From contig NZ_JBIQLE010000005.1 of the NCBI RefSeq assembly GCF_044464525.1, forward strand, positions 62,001 through 126,000: a stretch of 64,000 nucleotides of DNA, written 5' to 3'. Positions 25,865 through 33,488 of the stretch are shown one piece after another; within the stretch, counting starts at the first letter, position 1; the number at the start of each line of letters is the position of its first letter. This stretch comes from Pusillimonas sp044464525. Lineage in GTDB: Bacteria > Pseudomonadota > Gammaproteobacteria > Burkholderiales > Burkholderiaceae_B. Below the pieces are notes generated by a model. That model saw only the letters and a list, made by a program, of their open reading frames with translations. It did not search any database and was not told the DNA's origin. A program made the translations under genes and the position numbers.

Positions 25865-26815
25865 TTAGCCCGATTGTTGCGCGAAACGCAGCCAGCGATC
25901 GGTAAGCTGACGATCAAGCTTGACTTGGCCGGTAAGCTCGCTGATGGCTTCGACACCCATTTCGGCGCAATACGCGCTTAGGCCGTCGATGATTTTCTGC
26001 ATGATGCCCGGATCGATGAAAGAGGCTGTGCCAACCTGCACGGCCGTCGCTCCGGCCAACATGAACTCTATGACATCCTCGGCGCAGTTGATGCCGCCAC
26101 AACCAATGATGGGAATTCGCACGCTGCGATAGCATTGATGCACCATTCTCACCGCGATCGGCTTGATGGCCGGCCCGGACAGCCCTCCCATGACATTGCC
26201 CAGGCTGGGCTTGCGTGAACGCACGTCGATGGACATGCCCAACACCGTGTTCCCCATGACAATGCCGTCGGCGCCGGCCTCTTCGGCCGCCTTCGCCACC
26301 ACGGCGACGTTGGACGCATTGGGCGTGAGCTTGGCCCAGAATCGATGATCGGTATTGCGGCGAATGGCGCTTACCGCCTTATAGGTGGTTTCAGGGTCCA
26401 TGGCGAAAGCCATGCCGTCGGCCTCTAGGTTGGGACAAGAAATATTCGCCTCGATAACCGCCACTTCGGGCAGAGACATCTGGGCTACCGCTTGTGCGAA
26501 CTCGTCAACCGTGTCGGCCGAAATGGACACGACCACGGGCGTGTCGAAGCGGGTATAGGGCGGCAAAACCTCGCGGCGATAATAATCCAGGCCCTTGCTG
26601 GGAATGCCGATGGAATTGAGCATGCCGCTGGGCGTCTCGGAGACGCGCGGCGTGGGGTTTCCCGCACGGCTTTTGGGGGAAACGCTTTTGATGACCAGGG
26701 CGCCCAAATTGTTGAAATCAAGCGCCTCGGCATATTCGATGGCGAAGCAACCCGACGCCGGCATTACCGGGTTGCGCAGGGTCAGGTCGCCCACCTTGAC
26801 ATTGAGCTTAGCCAA
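25865..26815 (-). CDS. Dihydroorotate dehydrogenase, class 1B catalytic subunit
   Basis: A 316-residue FMN TIM-barrel protein. Visible are LTLRNPVMPASGCF, LNSIGIPSKGLDYY, ANISCPNLEADGMAFAMDPE, AKLTPN, GNTV and PIIGCGGINCAEDV, all of the PyrD class 1 pattern. It starts at TTG 26815 with GGTGG upstream; that TTG lies inside the last codons of the pyrK-like gene, so the two are coupled. Class 1B enzymes use a PyrK partner and NAD, so the reaction can run from orotate to dihydroorotate. Dihydropyrimidine dehydrogenase subunits are distant relatives and an alternative; the PyrK-type partner favours PyrD. Confidence 0.87.
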   Translation of the reverse strand: MAKLNVKVGDLTLRNPVMPASGCFAIEYAEALDFNNLGALVIKSVSPKSRAGNPTPRVSETPSGMLNSIGIPSKGLDYYRREVLPPYTRFDTPVVVSISADTVDEFAQAVAQMSLPEVAVIEANISCPNLEADGMAFAMDPETTYKAVSAIRRNTDHRFWAKLTPNASNVAVVAKAAEEAGADGIVMGNTVLGMSIDVRSRKPSLGNVMGGLSGPAIKPIAVRMVHQCYRSVRIPIIGCGGINCAEDVIEFMLAGATAVQVGTASFIDPGIMQKIIDGLSAYCAEMGVEAISELTGQVKLDRQLTDRWLRFAQQSG

Positions 26816-27659
26816 ATTCCACCTCTCCCACCACGTCGCGTATGGAGAACACCGGTCCTTCGCGGCAAACTCGTAAAAACTGCTTGTCGCCTTCGGGCGT
26901 GTCGAACAAGCGCACGCATGACAAGCAAACACCCATTCCGCAAGCCATGCGCTGCTCCATCGCCACCTGGCCGATAAGGTCGGGGTGATCGGCAAGCAAG
27001 CGCTGAAGCAGCATCAAAAGGCGATGCGATCCACAGGTATAGACGGCGTCGTGACGACATTTGGCGAGTAAATCGCGTATCAGGGCCTCGACCGCCTCTA
27101 CGTCGGAAGAGCCGTCGCTGTCGTAGACGCAGTGCACGTCGGCCTGGACGCCTCGCAAGAATTCGTCGCGCATCAGATCTTTGGGCGCCCGCGCCGACAT
27201 AATGGCCGTGATGACAATGCCACGCTCTGCCGCCTTTTTCACCAGCGGCGCCATGGTGGCCAACCCCACTCCGCGCGCCACCACCATGATGCGTTCAAAG
27301 CCGTCATCAAGTCGAAACGTATTTCCCAAGGGGCCGACAATATCCATATGCCCGCCGGCAGGCAGCTCGGACACCGCGCGGGTTCCCAGCCCCGTCACGT
27401 TGTACAGAAACTCCAGCACGTCGGGTTCGGGCCCCATGCCATATACGCTCATGGGCCGCAGCAGGAAGGGCTGCAAATCGTCGCTGACCGGACACTTCAG
27501 TTGGTAGAACTGCCCCGCCCGCGTGGTTTGCCCCAGATTCGACGGCGTCCGCAATCGAAGGTATTTGTAGCGGTCGTTGACCCAGCGATGCTCGAGCACT
27601 TCGCAACGATGCGAAGCCACTTGCTCGGAATTACGTTGAAATCCCTCAGCCTGCTTCAT
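26808..27659 (-). CDS. PyrK-like electron-transfer subunit (FAD, [2Fe-2S])
   Basis: A 283-residue ferredoxin-reductase-like protein. FAD-binding features are LLRPMSVYGMG and the NAD-binding fold with VVARGVGLATMAPL. The C-terminal cluster motif MACGMGVCLSCVRLF, with a last cysteine in RVCREGP, binds [2Fe-2S], as in PyrK. It passes electrons between NAD(H) and the PyrD-type subunit. The usual G-G-x-G-I-A-P of PyrK is here R-G-V-G-L-A-T, which is a variant. The start at 27659 has GGGAGG; the longer frame begins inside the end of the MFS gene. Confidence 0.88.
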   Translation of the reverse strand: MKQAEGFQRNSEQVASHRCEVLEHRWVNDRYKYLRLRTPSNLGQTTRAGQFYQLKCPVSDDLQPFLLRPMSVYGMGPEPDVLEFLYNVTGLGTRAVSELPAGGHMDIVGPLGNTFRLDDGFERIMVVARGVGLATMAPLVKKAAERGIVITAIMSARAPKDLMRDEFLRGVQADVHCVYDSDGSSDVEAVEALIRDLLAKCRHDAVYTCGSHRLLMLLQRLLADHPDLIGQVAMEQRMACGMGVCLSCVRLFDTPEGDKQFLRVCREGPVFSIRDVVGEVEFG

Positions 27660-27712
27660 CGATCCTCCCGCCGGGTTTGGCGGCCGCCGTGGCCGCCCTG
27701 CTGCCATGGACA

Positions 27713-28954
27713 TTACTCAAGCTCCACGCCCTTGAGCTCGGGGATGAGGAAGATGGTTGCCAGCATGTCGATGACATAAATAGCGGCCAATAGCCCGATG
27801 GCCACGTGGAACGAATACGCCATGGCCAGAGCGCCGATTACAACGGGCCCAAAGCCGCCTATCCCCCGGCCGATATTGAACAGCACATTCTGTGCCGTGG
27901 CTCGCGCGGTGGTGGGATAGGCCTCGGAGATCAAAGCCCCGTAGCCGCCCAGCATGCCGTTGACGAAAACACCCATGACTGCGCCGGCCCACAACATGGT
28001 GGTGGGATCAGTAAGCGTCGAGTAATACAAGACCATGACCACCGCCCCGGCCTGGAACAGCAGGAAGCTGGGCTTGCGGCCGATGCGGTCGGCCAACTGG
28101 CCAAACACCCAGATGCCGATAGCCATGCCGACAATCGTGACGGACGTCCACATGGCGGACTTGGTCAAGCTGAAGCCCAGCTCGGTGGACAGGTAGCTGG
28201 GCATCCAGATCATGATGCCGAAGTAGCCGAAGTTCTGCACCCCACACAAAATAATGATGCCTATGCTGACCTTGGTGGTGGCGCGGTCTTTCACCAGCAA
28301 CTTGAATGACCGGCCCAACGCGCCTTTTTCCTTGGCTTTACGTACAAAAACCTCGGGCTCATGAAGGCGGCTTCGGATATACCAGGCAACGAAAGCCGGA
28401 ATTACGCCGACTATGAACATGCCCCGCCATCCAATGTGCGGAAGCAGCAGCGGTGTAAGCAGGGCGGCGCCCAGCACACCGGCCTGCCAGCCCAATGCCA
28501 CGTATGAAGAAACCCGTGCGCGGTGCTTAGCCGGCCAGGCTTCGGCAGCCAGCGCCATGCCGATACCGAACTCGCCGCCCAGGCCCACACCGGCGATGGT
28601 GCGGTAGATGAGGAGATCCCAATAGCCCTGCGCAAATGCACATAAGCCGGTAAAGACAGCGAACAGCACGATGGTCCAGGTAAGCACCCGCACACGCCCG
28701 TAGTAGTCGCTAAGCGAACCAAAAATGATGCCGCCGGCCACGGCGCCGATCAGCGTCCATGTAACCAGCGAACCAGCCTGGCTAGGGCTCAGCACCAATT
28801 CGGCCGAAATGGCCGCCAGCATGAAGCCCAGGATGAGCAGATCGAAACCATCCATGGCATAGCCGACGGCGGAACCCGCCAGGGCTTTCCAGCCATAGCG
28901 GGTGACTTTGTCTTTGTCGACGACGGGGCTCGCCGTTTGGGTATGTGCTTGCAC
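27713..28954 (-). CDS. MFS transporter, first gene of the orotate-type operon
   Basis: A 413-residue major-facilitator protein with about 12 membrane helices, similar to the aromatic acid:H+ symporter (AAHS) and related sugar-acid carriers. The loop motif FGSLSDYYGRVRVL lies between helices 2 and 3, and GGEFGIGMALAAEAWPAKHRARVSS between helices 4 and 5. Start GTG 28954 follows AGGAG at the proper distance; an in-frame ATG upstream lacks one. It is 53 bases before the pyrK-like gene. As the only transporter of the operon, it is expected to import the operon's substrate, perhaps orotate or a related carboxylate. Confidence 0.88.
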   Translation of the reverse strand: MQAHTQTASPVVDKDKVTRYGWKALAGSAVGYAMDGFDLLILGFMLAAISAELVLSPSQAGSLVTWTLIGAVAGGIIFGSLSDYYGRVRVLTWTIVLFAVFTGLCAFAQGYWDLLIYRTIAGVGLGGEFGIGMALAAEAWPAKHRARVSSYVALGWQAGVLGAALLTPLLLPHIGWRGMFIVGVIPAFVAWYIRSRLHEPEVFVRKAKEKGALGRSFKLLVKDRATTKVSIGIIILCGVQNFGYFGIMIWMPSYLSTELGFSLTKSAMWTSVTIVGMAIGIWVFGQLADRIGRKPSFLLFQAGAVVMVLYYSTLTDPTTMLWAGAVMGVFVNGMLGGYGALISEAYPTTARATAQNVLFNIGRGIGGFGPVVIGALAMAYSFHVAIGLLAAIYVIDMLATIFLIPELKGVELE

Positions 28955-29058
28955 GGTGCGACTCCTGTATTGATTATTCCGCAAGGGAAGCATGCGCTTT
29001 ATCGCACCCGCCCGGCGTCTAGATTTCGATATTAGTCTATTTATTGAGATTTATATAT

Positions 29059-29104
29059 CAAAAAAAACCAGGGTAAACACTGATAATTCGATGTTTCCCT
29101 GGTT
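29059..29104 (-). terminator. Intrinsic terminator after small membrane protein
   Basis: The stem AACCAGGG plus AAACA (29066-29079) pairs with TGTTT plus CCCTGGTT (29092-29104), with a 12-base loop. Read on the minus strand it is followed by eight or more T residues (opposite A at 29060-29067). This is a standard rho-independent terminator for the gene ending at 29122. Confidence 0.85.
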
Positions 29105-29121
29105 CAGCAGCGTCCTGATAA

Positions 29122-29289
29122 TTAACCGAAGAGCTCTATCGCCTTGGTAATGACCGCGTAGACAATCGCCAGAAAGCCGATGCCCAAAAGCACCAGACCC
29201 AGATTGCGATCTCGAAGCCCGAAGCCGATGAACGTGACGATGATGCCCAACACGACAATCAACAACAAGGTGGTATTGTGGAAAAACAC
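29122..29289 (-). CDS. Small membrane protein, 55 residues
   Basis: Two predicted membrane helices (LLLIVVLGIIVTFIGFGL and LGLVLLGIGFLAIVYAVIT) are joined by a short charged loop (RDRN). GTG 29289 has GGAG seven bases upstream, a better start than the TTG at 29331. The gene ends 18 bases before a clear intrinsic terminator, which supports it as a separate transcript. The family is not recognised; such two-helix proteins are common in this bacterial group. Confidence 0.7.
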   Translation of the reverse strand: MFFHNTTLLLIVVLGIIVTFIGFGLRDRNLGLVLLGIGFLAIVYAVITKAIELFG

Positions 29290-29414
29290 AGTATTGCTCC
29301 ATCCGGCTATTTGAAGTGGGAATCGTACCAAGCCATGAGAGACGAGTCTTGATTTCGCTCAAGCCCTAGTCAGTTGCCGGCGCCACAGAAGCAGCCACGG
29401 AACGCCCGGCTGGC

Positions 29415-30308
29415 TCAGTCGGCAAAAACCTCGACCACCAAGTCGCGGAACCATTGAATGGCAGGGTCGGATTCGAAGCGTTTGCTCCAGTGCAAAGACA
29501 CCGTGAAGTCGCGCAAAGGAAACGCCGGTTCGATGATGGCGTAAGGCCCCTCTTGAGCGAATGCCCGCGCAATATTGCGCGGCATGACCACGCCAAGGTC
29601 GGTGGCGCGCACTATCGAAGGCAGCACGGTGAAATGTTCGGTGGTCAGACGCAACCGATCTTCAAGGCCCAGCAAATGCAGGATACGCAATGTTTCGCGA
29701 TGAGTGCGCACCGCCACGAACTCCAGTTCGCGAAGCTCTTCAACCGCGACTTCGCTGCGGCCTTGCAAAAACGGGTTGCCGCTGCGCAGCAGCACGATAT
29801 ACCGGTCTTCGAACAGCTTGCTGCGGCGCGTCTCTCGTACTTGCGGAAGAAAGCCGAATGCGAAATCCAGCCGGGCATTATCCAGCGCCTCGGTGATTTC
29901 AGCCGCAGCGACGGGCCGGGTGTCGACCCGCACGCCCGGGGCGCGCTCACGCAACGCCACCAGCAGGTCGGGTAGAAAGCGCCCCTCACCGATGTCGCTC
30001 ATATGAATATGGAAGACGCGACGCGATTGCATCGGGTCAAAGGAGGCCGCCTCGGTAAGGGCGCGCTCGAGACCGCCCAGCGATTGCCGTACCGCCACGG
30101 CCAGGCGATCGGCGCGCGGGGTGGGCCGCACGCCCGCGGCATGGCGTACAAACAAGGGGTCTTCAAGCACAGCGCGCAAACGCGCGAGCCCCTGGCTGGC
30201 TGCGGGCTGGCTGACATCCAGCGACTCGGCGGCGCGGCTGACGTTGCGCGTGCGGTAAATTGCATCGAACAGGCGCAGCAGGTTCAGGTCGATTTCTTTG
30301 ATATTCAT
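29415..30308 (-). CDS. LysR-family regulator of the benzoylformate genes
   Basis: A 297-residue LysR protein. The N-terminal helix-turn-helix is readable (LLRLFDAIYRTRNVSRAAES, then LDVSQPAASQGLARLRAVL), followed by PLFVRHAAGVRPTPRAD and a substrate-binding domain. It is transcribed away from the benzoylformate decarboxylase gene, with 117 bases between the start codons; that is the usual arrangement of a LysR activator and its target. The effector is probably benzoylformate or an intermediate, which is inference. Confidence 0.92.
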   Translation of the reverse strand: MNIKEIDLNLLRLFDAIYRTRNVSRAAESLDVSQPAASQGLARLRAVLEDPLFVRHAAGVRPTPRADRLAVAVRQSLGGLERALTEAASFDPMQSRRVFHIHMSDIGEGRFLPDLLVALRERAPGVRVDTRPVAAAEITEALDNARLDFAFGFLPQVRETRRSKLFEDRYIVLLRSGNPFLQGRSEVAVEELRELEFVAVRTHRETLRILHLLGLEDRLRLTTEHFTVLPSIVRATDLGVVMPRNIARAFAQEGPYAIIEPAFPLRDFTVSLHWSKRFESDPAIQWFRDLVVEVFAD

Positions 30309-30313
30309 ATATC

Positions 30314-30328
30314 TAATAACGTTTATTA
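30314..30328. promoter_or_regulatory. Inverted repeat in the LysR/decarboxylase intergenic region
   Basis: TAATAA (30314-30319), CGT, TTATTA (30323-30328): a perfect 6-base inverted repeat with a three-base centre, directly upstream of the LysR start and in an AT-rich stretch. It is a candidate operator. Confidence 0.45.
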
Positions 30329-30425
30329 CTTTTATCTTATTGGATTATGACGTTGCGCGCCACATAATCATTAGAATAGCCGGGCCTTCGCCCTCCCTTC
30401 GCAACATTGCTTCAAGGATCTCCAC

Positions 30426-32048
30426 ATGTCTGGCCAGCCGTCCCCTCTTCCCGTCAACCTTGCACACCACGATCAGCGACCCACAGTGCGCGACGCGGTC
30501 ATCGACCTGTTGCGTTCGCTGGGAATGACCACCATCTTTGGCAACCCGGGTTCCACCGAATTGGCGCTATTCCTCGATTTCCCAGACGATTTCAGCTATC
30601 AGCTCGGCCTGCAAGAGGCCGTGGTCGTGGGCATGGCCGACGGCTACGCCCAGGCCACCCGCAAGGCCGCCTTCGTCAATCTGCACTCGGCGGCCGGGGT
30701 GGGCAACGCCATGGGCGCCATCTTCACGGCATACAAGAATGCCACGCCCCTGGTGATTTCGGCCGGCCAGCAGGCGCGCTCCATCTTGCCCTATGACCCC
30801 TTCCTGTCATCGGCCGACGCCACGCATCTGCCCATGCCTTACGTCAAGTACAGCGTCGAGCCGGCTCGAGCCGAAGACGTGCCGCAAGCCATTGCGCGCG
30901 CCTACTACATGGCCACCCAGGAACCTTGCGGCCCCGTCATGGTGTCCATCCCCGCCGACGACTGGAACAGGCCAAGCGAGGGCTTCGTGCAAGCCCGCAC
31001 CGTCAGTACCACCAGTCTGCCGCAACCCGGCATCTTGGCCGAAGTGGCACAACTGCTCAACACCTGCGAGCGACCCGCGCTGGTCGTTGGCACCGGCGTC
31101 GACCGCAACGACGCCTGGGAAGCCACCGTCCAGCTTGCCGAGCGCCACAACGCCCGTGTCTGGATCGCCCCGATGTCGGCTCGCTGCGGCTTTCCCGGAG
31201 ACCACCCGCTCTTCGCCGGCTATCTGTCGGCCGAGCGTGAAAAAATCGTAGGCGCCCTGGGGGGCCACGACGGCATCGTGGTCATCGGCGCGCCGGCCTT
31301 TACCTATCATGTCGAAGGCGAAGGCCCCCATTTGCCTGAAAACGCCAGGCTGGCGCAAATTATCGACGACCCCGCCATCGCCGCGTGGGCGCCGGTCGGC
31401 ACCGCCATGGTGTGTGGCATCAAGGCCGGGGTAACGGCATTGCTGCAAGCCTCGGAGCCGGCCAAGCGCCCTGCGCCCGAACCGCGCCAAAAAGCGCCGC
31501 GCGCCGAACCCTCCATCCCCATGTCGGTGGCCTATATGCTGCAAACGCTCGACGAAGTGCGCGACCCGGGCACAATCATCGTCGAAGAGTCGCCCAGCGC
31601 ACGGCCGGTCATGCACCGCTACATGCCCATCTACCAAAGTGAAACCTTCTACACCATGGCCAGCGGCGGCCTCGGCTTCGGCATGGCCGCCACTGTAGGC
31701 GTCGCGCTGGGTAAGCCAGGCCGGCGCATCATCGGGCTGGTCGGCGACGGCTCCAGCATGTATTCGATTCAAGCGCTCTGGAACGCCGTACAACTCCAGC
31801 TTCCCATCACCTTCATCATAATCAACAACCAGCGCTACGCGGCGCTGCAAGAGTTCGCCCACACCTTCGGCTTTAAAGAGGGCGACTACCTGCATGGCTC
31901 CGACCTGCCCGGGTTAGATTTCGTAGCGCTGGCCAATGGGCACGGCTGCCCTGCGGTACGCGTGGAAGACCCGGCCGAACTGGCCGACACCTTGAAAAGC
32001 GCGCTTCAGTCCGAAGGGCCCATCCTGGTCGAGGTGCGGGTAGCCTGA
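30426..32048 (+). CDS. mdlC: Benzoylformate decarboxylase
   Basis: A 540-residue ThDP-dependent enzyme. Residues matching the known P. putida catalytic set are readable: Ser43 in GNPGSTEL, Glu64 in LQEAVVVGMADGYA and His87 in NLHSAAGVGNAMG. The ThDP-Mg motif GDGSSMYSIQALWNA ends in INNQRYAALQ. The reaction is benzoylformate to benzaldehyde and CO2, cytosolic. The aldehyde dehydrogenase gene two genes on would oxidise benzaldehyde to benzoate. Other 2-oxo acids are possible substrates. The start lies after AAGGATCTCCAC. Confidence 0.88.
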   Translation: MSGQPSPLPVNLAHHDQRPTVRDAVIDLLRSLGMTTIFGNPGSTELALFLDFPDDFSYQLGLQEAVVVGMADGYAQATRKAAFVNLHSAAGVGNAMGAIFTAYKNATPLVISAGQQARSILPYDPFLSSADATHLPMPYVKYSVEPARAEDVPQAIARAYYMATQEPCGPVMVSIPADDWNRPSEGFVQARTVSTTSLPQPGILAEVAQLLNTCERPALVVGTGVDRNDAWEATVQLAERHNARVWIAPMSARCGFPGDHPLFAGYLSAEREKIVGALGGHDGIVVIGAPAFTYHVEGEGPHLPENARLAQIIDDPAIAAWAPVGTAMVCGIKAGVTALLQASEPAKRPAPEPRQKAPRAEPSIPMSVAYMLQTLDEVRDPGTIIVEESPSARPVMHRYMPIYQSETFYTMASGGLGFGMAATVGVALGKPGRRIIGLVGDGSSMYSIQALWNAVQLQLPITFIIINNQRYAALQEFAHTFGFKEGDYLHGSDLPGLDFVALANGHGCPAVRVEDPAELADTLKSALQSEGPILVEVRVA

Positions 32049-32162
32049 CACGAGGCGTCCCACAAGGAACTGACACCCTTTTGGCGTGCGCCTACGGAAA
32101 CAACGACAAACCAAGCAATACGACTTGAAGTTGAAGCACTCTATAACCACAGGGAGACAAAC

Positions 32163-33170
32163 ATGAACATCAATTCATCACCACGCCGGCGCACGCTGCT
32201 CGGACGCGGCATGGCGCTGGCCGCCATGACCACTGCCCTTCTCGCCCTTAGCCCCCTCACAGCATCCGCCCAGCAATGGCCCGAAAAACCCGTTACCGTC
32301 ATCGTCAATTTCCCGGCCGGGGGCGCGGCTGACAGAATCGCACGGGCCATTACCCAGCCCCTTGGCGACGCGCTGGGCCAATCGTTCGTCGTCGAGAACA
32401 AGGGCGGCGCGGGTGGCAACATCGGAGGCGATGCAGCCGCTAAATCCAAGCCTGACGGCTACACCTTCTTGATGTCCTCCGGCGGCATGGTGTCAGTCAA
32501 CCCCCAAATCTACGACAACATGACCTTCGACCCCATGAAGGACCTGGTCCCCGTTGCCGCCGCCGCGCGCGTGCTGGTGTTCCTCGAAACCACGCCCGAG
32601 GTGCCCGTCAAAAATATCCAGGAATTTATCGACTACCTTAAGAAAAACCCCGGCAAGCTCAACTACGGCTCGCCTGGCAACGGCTCGTCGCCCCACCTGG
32701 CCGGCGAACTCTTCAAAGAGCTGGCCGATGTTGACGCTGTACATATTCCGTACCGCGGCGCCGCGCCGGCAATGCGCGACCTTCTGGGCGGGCAGATCGA
32801 CTTCATGTTCGACCCCGGCATTGGCCTGTCCAGCGTCGAGGCCGGCAAACTCAATCTCCTGGCCATCGGCAGCATGAAACGCTCCAGCCGCTTTCCCGAC
32901 ATACCCACCCTTGATGAAGCCGGCCTGACCAACTTCGACGCTGACACCTATTTCGGCTTTTACGCCCCCGCCGGCACACCGCCCGAAATAATCCAGAAAA
33001 TGAACACCGAGATCAACAAGATCGTGAAGTCCGAAAAATTCAAGGAAACCTTGTCTGCCATAGGCGCCGAGCCAGAGCCGATGACACCCGACGAATTCCA
33101 TCAGAAGGCCGTCGATGACGCCGAACGCTTTGGAAAACTGATCCGCGATCGCAACATCATGAGCAGCTAA
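32163..33170 (+). CDS. Tripartite tricarboxylate transporter substrate-binding protein (Bug)
   Basis: A 335-residue periplasmic binding protein of the Bug/TctC family. The signal sequence begins MNINSSPRRRTLLGRG and ends in SASAQQ; the twin arginines are not a strict Tat motif. The mature N-terminus QQWPEKPVTVIVNFPAGGAAD, then VVENKGGAGGNIGGDAAAKSKP, is diagnostic. It is between mdlC and the aldehyde dehydrogenase gene, so it probably binds an aromatic acid such as mandelate or benzoylformate. No membrane TctAB genes are near; Bug proteins often work with a distant or shared channel, or as sensors. Confidence 0.93.
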   Translation: MNINSSPRRRTLLGRGMALAAMTTALLALSPLTASAQQWPEKPVTVIVNFPAGGAADRIARAITQPLGDALGQSFVVENKGGAGGNIGGDAAAKSKPDGYTFLMSSGGMVSVNPQIYDNMTFDPMKDLVPVAAAARVLVFLETTPEVPVKNIQEFIDYLKKNPGKLNYGSPGNGSSPHLAGELFKELADVDAVHIPYRGAAPAMRDLLGGQIDFMFDPGIGLSSVEAGKLNLLAIGSMKRSSRFPDIPTLDEAGLTNFDADTYFGFYAPAGTPPEIIQKMNTEINKIVKSEKFKETLSAIGAEPEPMTPDEFHQKAVDDAERFGKLIRDRNIMSS

Positions 33171-33488
33171 CCCCGCATCCGGGCATATCCCGCCCCGAAG
33201 GCCGTCGGGCCTCGCGGCGGGCGCCCGTCGCGGCACGCCCGCACACATCACTTTTGCCTACACTTGCCGCCGCCATCGGCCTGCCTTGTTCATTCAGTTC
33301 GCTGAAATCCACCGCACCATGAGTTATGCTTTGATTATTGCCTGACACCAGCCAAAAGCACGCAGCCGCCAAAGATCGCGTCTTGCGTGGCGGGGCGCGT
33401 GCTTCGACCTCGGTTCGTCCCCGACGTTTCGTAAAAACATCCGGGTACGCCCCCTTCCAAGAAACCATATAAGCCCTGGAGAGAAAAA
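33171..33488. other. Intergenic region between Bug receptor and aldehyde dehydrogenase
   Basis: 318 bases with no believable gene. Near 33198-33232 is a GC-rich segment that can fold (centre AGGCC-GTCG-GGCCT), which may end or attenuate transcription. Open frames on either strand here are rich in Arg and Cys and lack ribosome sites. The last 40 bases before the ATG contain GGAG and presumably the leader. Confidence 0.6.

Noticed and set aside
33157..33468. A 103-codon open frame in the gap before the aldehyde dehydrogenase gene
   Set aside because: Arg- and Cys-rich, no homology that I can see, overlaps a fold-back region.
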